Assembly: GCA_002422205.1 (NCBI GenBank)
Contig: DITS01000020.1
Location: 23,943 to 41,503 of the forward strand
Origin: Alphaproteobacteria bacterium UBA6178
GTDB lineage: Bacteria; Pseudomonadota; Alphaproteobacteria; Rickettsiales; UBA3002
Reading direction: 5' to 3'
DNA: 17,561 nucleotides
Shown: piece after piece, positions 14,016-17,561 of the stretch
Position numbering within the stretch: position 1 is the stretch's first letter
Layout: every line of letters starts with the position of its first letter
Made by a program: the position numbers and the translations under genes
Notes under the pieces: model-generated
The model's input: only the letters and a program-made list of their open reading frames with translations
Databases searched by the model: none
Told to the model about the DNA's origin: nothing

Positions 14016-15149
14016 TTATTCCCTTATAATTTTCGCATCATGAATGCCGTATTCCTGCAATCGGGACAGTAATTCTTCGGCAATATTTTCATTCTGGGTG
14101 GGGCCAAGACGTACACGGTGCAACGCACGGTCACCCGCTGTCACTTCGCTCACATCAACTGCTGAGATTGCACTCAGCTTTTGCGCCAGAATATCGGCAT
14201 TTTCTTTGCTGCTGAATGAACCGGCCTGCACAAAATACCGCACGCCACCATAGGCAACCGGCTGACCCATCACAGCCACCGCCGGCTGCATCAAAGGCGA
14301 AGGCATTGCCGTACCACCACTCACTTCACTCGCCTCATAGCGTGCGAGTTTAAAAGGGCTGTCAGCCGGAATATCTTTTTCGCTCAATACCAAGAACGCA
14401 TCATCTGCATAACCGATTTCCTCCACATTAACACCACGAGCCTGCACGGTGCTTTCCTCAACCAGATGCGGCTTAGCGGCATAAATTTCAGGAATAGCGG
14501 CAGCATCTTTAACCGGCTCAGGCATATCACTAATAGTAATGGCATCTACCGGTGCGGCATCTACCGTGGGCATCGACGCAATCGCCTTTTCTTCGCGGGC
14601 ACGGGCAACATCAATCTCAACCCATTCTGCTGGCTTCTCCAATTGGAGCTTGGCAATATAATCTTCCGTTTCCGGCTTCATATATTCGACACGCACCGGT
14701 GCAATCCCTTCACCAATCATGCCCAGCTCTTCCGCTGCCGCACGCGATAAATCAATCACCCTGCCCGATGAAAACGGCCCGCGATCATTCACACGCACCA
14801 TAATCTCCTTACCGGTTTTGCGATGAATCACCTTCACCATCGACGGCATAGGCAATGTTTTATGCGCAGCGGTCATTGCCCATTGGTTATATTCTTCGCC
14901 GTTAGCGGTGCTTTTACCATGAAAGCCAGGCCCATACCAAGATGCCAGCCCCTCTTCGACAAAGTCTGGCTCATATTTGGGGTAATAGCGCTCCCCCAAC
15001 ACCTTATAAGGCTTGCCGATTTTAATCGTCGGGTGCACCGGCTTACCATTCACATAGCCGGGCGCGTCTGCTGGCACGCGCTCGCTCGAGTCACCGCACG
15101 CGGCAAGCACCAGTAATAGCGTAAAACAACACAGCTTCCTCAGTGTCAT
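14016..15149 (-). CDS. rlpA: septal ring lipoprotein RlpA (lytic transglycosylase)
   Basis: RlpA is an outer-membrane lipoprotein; in Pseudomonas it cleaves denuded glycan strands at the division septum. The 377-residue precursor has a lipobox LAAC with the lipidated cysteine at residue 18 and glycine at +2, consistent with outer-membrane sorting. The double-psi beta-barrel domain spans about residues 66-155 (GLASWYGPGFHGKSTANGE, AAHKTLP, VRVNDRGPF), with the likely catalytic residues E85, H96 and D122 present. A long linker rich in Ala, Pro and acidic residues follows, then a SPOR domain from about residue 300 (YFVQAGSF through HRVRLGP) for binding denuded septal glycan. AGGA overlapping the stop codon of the upstream transglycosylase gene lies eight bases before the ATG. 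Confidence 0.96.
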   Translation of the reverse strand: MTLRKLCCFTLLLVLAACGDSSERVPADAPGYVNGKPVHPTIKIGKPYKVLGERYYPKYEPDFVEEGLASWYGPGFHGKSTANGEEYNQWAMTAAHKTLPMPSMVKVIHRKTGKEIMVRVNDRGPFSSGRVIDLSRAAAEELGMIGEGIAPVRVEYMKPETEDYIAKLQLEKPAEWVEIDVARAREEKAIASMPTVDAAPVDAITISDMPEPVKDAAAIPEIYAAKPHLVEESTVQARGVNVEEIGYADDAFLVLSEKDIPADSPFKLARYEASEVSGGTAMPSPLMQPAVAVMGQPVAYGGVRYFVQAGSFSSKENADILAQKLSAISAVDVSEVTAGDRALHRVRLGPTQNENIAEELLSRLQEYGIHDAKIIRE

Positions 15150-15159
15150 AGCGTGTATC

Positions 15160-16125
15160 CTATTGTGGTTTCATGGCTATATAATCTGCCAATGTGCCCA
15201 CAGCAGTAGCAAAATAGCGCGAACGATTCCATTTTAAAATCACATCATAATTACGATAAACCATATAGGCTTGTTCATGCGGCTTACCCGGCAACGTAAT
15301 AGCCGCATCCATCGCATTCGCCGGCAAGTTGCCGCCGTCATTATTGCGCACGCCCAGTGCCTGCCACTCACTAATTGGCTTCCACTGTTTGCCATCTCCC
15401 AGATTCATATCAAAATCAGCGGGAAGTTTTACCTTGCGGCCCCATGTCTGGCTCGTATCCCATCCGGATTCCGACAGGTAATTGGCAATCGATGCGAATA
15501 CATCCGGCAAGCTATTCCAGATATCCTTGCGCCCATCACCATTATAATCCACAGCGTAATCAAAAAAGCTGCTCGGCATAAACTGACATTGGCCCATCGC
15601 TCCTGCCCATGAGCCGGTAAAATCATCCAGTTTCACATGCCCTTCATCGACAATGCGCAGCGCCTTAATCAGCTCATCCCGAAAATAATCACTGCGGCGA
15701 CCATCATAAGCAAGCGTAGCGAGTGAACGGATAATCGACATATTGCCCGTATATCCGCCATAGCTGGTCTCCGTACCCCACAACGCGACAATCATTTGGG
15801 GTTGTACGCCATATTGTGCACTGATTTTATCCAGCAACACGCGATGCTCTGCTAGTAACCGGCGCCCCTGATCAATCCGCTGTTGCGTCACGCTACCTTT
15901 AATATATTGCGTAAAGGTTTTGGTGCTCTCCGGTTGTTGGCGATCCAGCTCAATCACACGCTCATTAGGCTCCAGACGGTCGAAGGCACGCTGAATAACG
16001 CTATCCGATACCCCCGCTGCTTTCGCCTCGGTTTTTACATCCTCTACCCATTTAAAAAACGGCACGGGGTTTGCCTGCGCGGCACCTGCCATTAATATAA
16101 ATGCTGCAACCAGTGTAATTTTCAT
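15160..16125 (-). CDS. lytic murein transglycosylase, MltB family (GH103)
   Basis: This soluble periplasmic enzyme cleaves the MurNAc-GlcNAc bond of peptidoglycan to form 1,6-anhydro ends. From the ATG at 16125 it is 321 residues, with a signal peptide MKITLVAAFILMAGAAQA and cleavage likely before NPVPFF. The catalytic glutamate is E119 in ALWGTETSYGG. Further family features are GAMGQCQFMPSSF and an EF-hand-like DYNGDGRKDIW near residue 193, as in E. coli MltB. Unlike MltB itself it has no lipobox, and there is no C-terminal peptidoglycan-binding domain. Two ATGs compete: AAGGAG lies two bases before the first (16131) and eight before the second (16125), so I choose the second; the protein differs by only two residues. 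It is the first gene of the operon. Confidence 0.94.
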   Translation of the reverse strand: MKITLVAAFILMAGAAQANPVPFFKWVEDVKTEAKAAGVSDSVIQRAFDRLEPNERVIELDRQQPESTKTFTQYIKGSVTQQRIDQGRRLLAEHRVLLDKISAQYGVQPQMIVALWGTETSYGGYTGNMSIIRSLATLAYDGRRSDYFRDELIKALRIVDEGHVKLDDFTGSWAGAMGQCQFMPSSFFDYAVDYNGDGRKDIWNSLPDVFASIANYLSESGWDTSQTWGRKVKLPADFDMNLGDGKQWKPISEWQALGVRNNDGGNLPANAMDAAITLPGKPHEQAYMVYRNYDVILKWNRSRYFATAVGTLADYIAMKPQ

Positions 16126-16154
16126 CTTCATAGCTCCTTATTCCCTGAGTGCGC

Positions 16155-16160
16155 TATAAT
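16155..16160 (+). promoter_or_regulatory. possible -10 element of the plus-strand dehydrogenase gene
   Basis: A perfect TATAAT lies on the plus strand 90 bases before the chosen ATG. No matching -35 hexamer is found at 16 to 18 bases upstream and it is not an extended -10, so it could be coincidental. It overlaps the -10 of the minus-strand operon promoter, so the two divergent units may share one short promoter region. Confidence 0.3.
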
Positions 16161-16184
16161 GGGAACCTCGCCAACGATTGACAA
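16156..16184 (-). promoter_or_regulatory. promoter of the eight-gene minus-strand operon
   Basis: On the minus strand, TTGTCA, a 17-base spacer and CATTAT match the sigma-70 consensus at five of six bases in each hexamer. The expected start of transcription is near base 16149, giving a short leader of about 25 bases that carries AAGGAG before the transglycosylase start. No other convincing promoter was found further down the operon, where gene spacings run from minus 14 to plus 15 bases. Confidence 0.7.
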
Positions 16185-16249
16185 GCAAAAAGCAAAATGT
16201 GCCCCGAGGTATCAATTTACATTTCGTCGGCATTTATTATGCTGAAGCC

Positions 16250-17464
16250 ATGAGCGCGATAATTTTTCTGCCATCTTCCCTCATGCGGGAAGTAGAGCTA
16301 ACGGATATGCATTTGCCGCAGGGAAAAATCGCATTGGTAAGCGATAGCACCACATGGGAAGTATTGGGGCAGCAATGGTTTGATGCACTGTCTACAGCCC
16401 GCAAGCTCACCCATATTGACCTGAAAAAGCGCCCCGTCGCCAGCGATATGTTGGCAAAAACAATCATCGAACAGGCAAATGACTGCGAGTCAATGATTGC
16501 TATCGGCAGCGGCACTATTAATGACCTGTGCAAATATGCGGCGCATCATTTAGCAATACCCTACATGGTCTGCGCCACCGCCCCTTCCATGAACGGCTAT
16601 GTCTCGCCCACCGCATCCATGACATTCGGCAAAGAAAAACGCTCCGTCGCCGCCACGGCCCCCGTCGCCTTAATCGCCGATATGGCGATCATCAGCAAAG
16701 TCCCTCGCCGCCTTATCCATGCCGGACTGGGCGATATGATGTGCCGCTCCACCGTGCAGGCCGATTGGCTCCTGTCGCATCTACTGCTCGACACCCCATA
16801 CGACGCCAGCCTATTCAATAAAATCCTGCCCCTCGAAGCCGAAATGCTCACGCAAAGCGACAAGCTACGCGAGAAAGACCCAGCCATGCTGCGCATGCTT
16901 ATGGAAATGTTGATTTATTCCGGCGAGGCCATGGCCAAAGCGGGCAGCAGCGCCCCCGCCAGTCAGGGCGAGCACATGATCGTCCATATGATGGAAATGC
17001 TCTACGGCGAACAATTGCACGATCAGTATCACGGCGAGCAAGTCGCGGTCGCCACCATCACCATGTCGCAATTACAAGACAAACTGCTACTGAAACAACC
17101 CATCATCAAGAGTAACCATAAATCTGCCGACCGCTTCGGCCAAATATTCGGCAAAAAACTTGGGGCAAAACTCTACCAAACCTATCAGGAAAAACTGCTC
17201 AGCGAAGACCAGATCAAGAAAATGAACGAACGTATAGCCAAAGACTGGCCAGGCATCTGCGAAGCAATACGCAGCGTAACGGTGCCACATCACCGCCTCG
17301 ATATGGCGTTGCGCCGTGCGCATTGCCCCATCGCCCCCAAAGATTTGCGCTGGAACAAAGACCGCTATGAACACGCCGTTACGCATGCTTATTTGTCGCG
17401 TGAACGATTCACATTTTTAGATATCGCCGCCATGGATCAGGGCATGCGCTATTGGTTCAGCTAA
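16250..17464 (+). CDS. sn-glycerol-1-phosphate dehydrogenase-like protein
   Basis: This family (archaeal EgsA, bacterial AraM) reduces dihydroxyacetone phosphate to sn-glycerol 1-phosphate with NAD(P)H and a divalent metal. The 404-residue protein has the nucleotide-binding IGSGTIND (residues 85-92) followed by KYAA, then the substrate-site segment APSMNGYVSPTASM (111-124). The metal ligands are D162 in GLGDMM, a histidine in GEHMIVH (242 or 246) and H261 in YHGEQVAVA. These match glycerol-1-phosphate dehydrogenases better than glycerol dehydrogenase or dehydroquinate synthase. The reading frame is open from TTG at 16178, but the ATG at 16250 gives a normal N-terminus; GTG at 16199 is another option, and none has a strong ribosome-binding site. 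No partner prenyl transferase gene is next to it. The gene diverges from the peptidoglycan operon. Confidence 0.82.
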   Translation: MSAIIFLPSSLMREVELTDMHLPQGKIALVSDSTTWEVLGQQWFDALSTARKLTHIDLKKRPVASDMLAKTIIEQANDCESMIAIGSGTINDLCKYAAHHLAIPYMVCATAPSMNGYVSPTASMTFGKEKRSVAATAPVALIADMAIISKVPRRLIHAGLGDMMCRSTVQADWLLSHLLLDTPYDASLFNKILPLEAEMLTQSDKLREKDPAMLRMLMEMLIYSGEAMAKAGSSAPASQGEHMIVHMMEMLYGEQLHDQYHGEQVAVATITMSQLQDKLLLKQPIIKSNHKSADRFGQIFGKKLGAKLYQTYQEKLLSEDQIKKMNERIAKDWPGICEAIRSVTVPHHRLDMALRRAHCPIAPKDLRWNKDRYEHAVTHAYLSRERFTFLDIAAMDQGMRYWFS

Positions 17465-17559
17465 CCCCGCCCGCGATAAGAGGGCACGCCCATATCGGGC
17501 ACCCACACATGCTTGGGCTGCTCGCTGCTTTGATAAAACACATCAATCGGAATGCCGCC
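17461..17559 (-). CDS. C-terminal end of an unidentified protein
   Basis: An open frame enters from the right edge on the minus strand and ends in TAG, giving 32 residues: a start of GGIPIDVFYQSS, a middle with KHVWVPD, and the ending GVPSYRGRG. Its stop codon overlaps that of the plus-strand dehydrogenase gene tail to tail by three bases. The residue composition looks like real protein, but the fragment is too short for me to name a family. It is partial because of the window edge. Confidence 0.55.
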   Translation of the reverse strand, partial: GGIPIDVFYQSSEQPKHVWVPDMGVPSYRGRG

Positions 17560-17561
17560 GC

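Noticed and set aside
2027..17464. Many long open frames antisense to acnA, metG, tmk, dac, rlpA and mltB
   Set aside because: They are frame shadows of well-supported genes with full family motifs; their products are rich in His, Arg, Ser and Pro without domain signals.

Overview
The window looks like chromosomal DNA of an alphaproteobacterium of moderate GC. The evidence is the gene order (lytic transglycosylase, rlpA, D,D-carboxypeptidase, tmk, holB, metG, tatD, metallo-beta-lactamase-fold hydrolase), the short MetRS without zinc-knuckle cysteines, a HolB without the zinc-binding cysteines, and the ccmAB haem-exporter pair. I cannot name the genus. I see no insertion sequence, phage gene, CRISPR array or toxin-antitoxin module, and no broken gene.

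Layout from left to right. A truncated tRNA-Pro(CGG) lies at the left edge on the minus strand. Next come two unrecognised minus-strand membrane-protein genes joined by a TAATG stop/start overlap, with a good promoter of their own. A small conserved-looking hypothetical gene follows, just downstream of a full-length aconitase gene (acnA). acnA diverges from ccmA-ccmB across a 109-bp gap holding a long interrupted inverted repeat on top of the acnA promoter. ccmB runs into a convergent FAD-dependent amine-oxidase-like gene with one base between them. After an AT-rich 247-bp gap comes a tightly packed minus-strand operon of eight genes, transcribed mltB-like, rlpA, dac, tmk, holB, metG, tatD, MBL hydrolase. 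It combines peptidoglycan remodelling with dTTP supply, the clamp loader and tRNA charging. Divergent from it is an sn-glycerol-1-phosphate dehydrogenase-like gene, which is uncommon in proteobacteria. The C-terminal end of one further minus-strand gene closes the window.

Most of the window is housekeeping. The points I would look at again are the TAATG-linked membrane-protein pair, the palindrome between the aconitase and haem-exporter genes, and the glycerol-1-phosphate dehydrogenase. All functional statements rest on motif reading by eye; no database search was possible.
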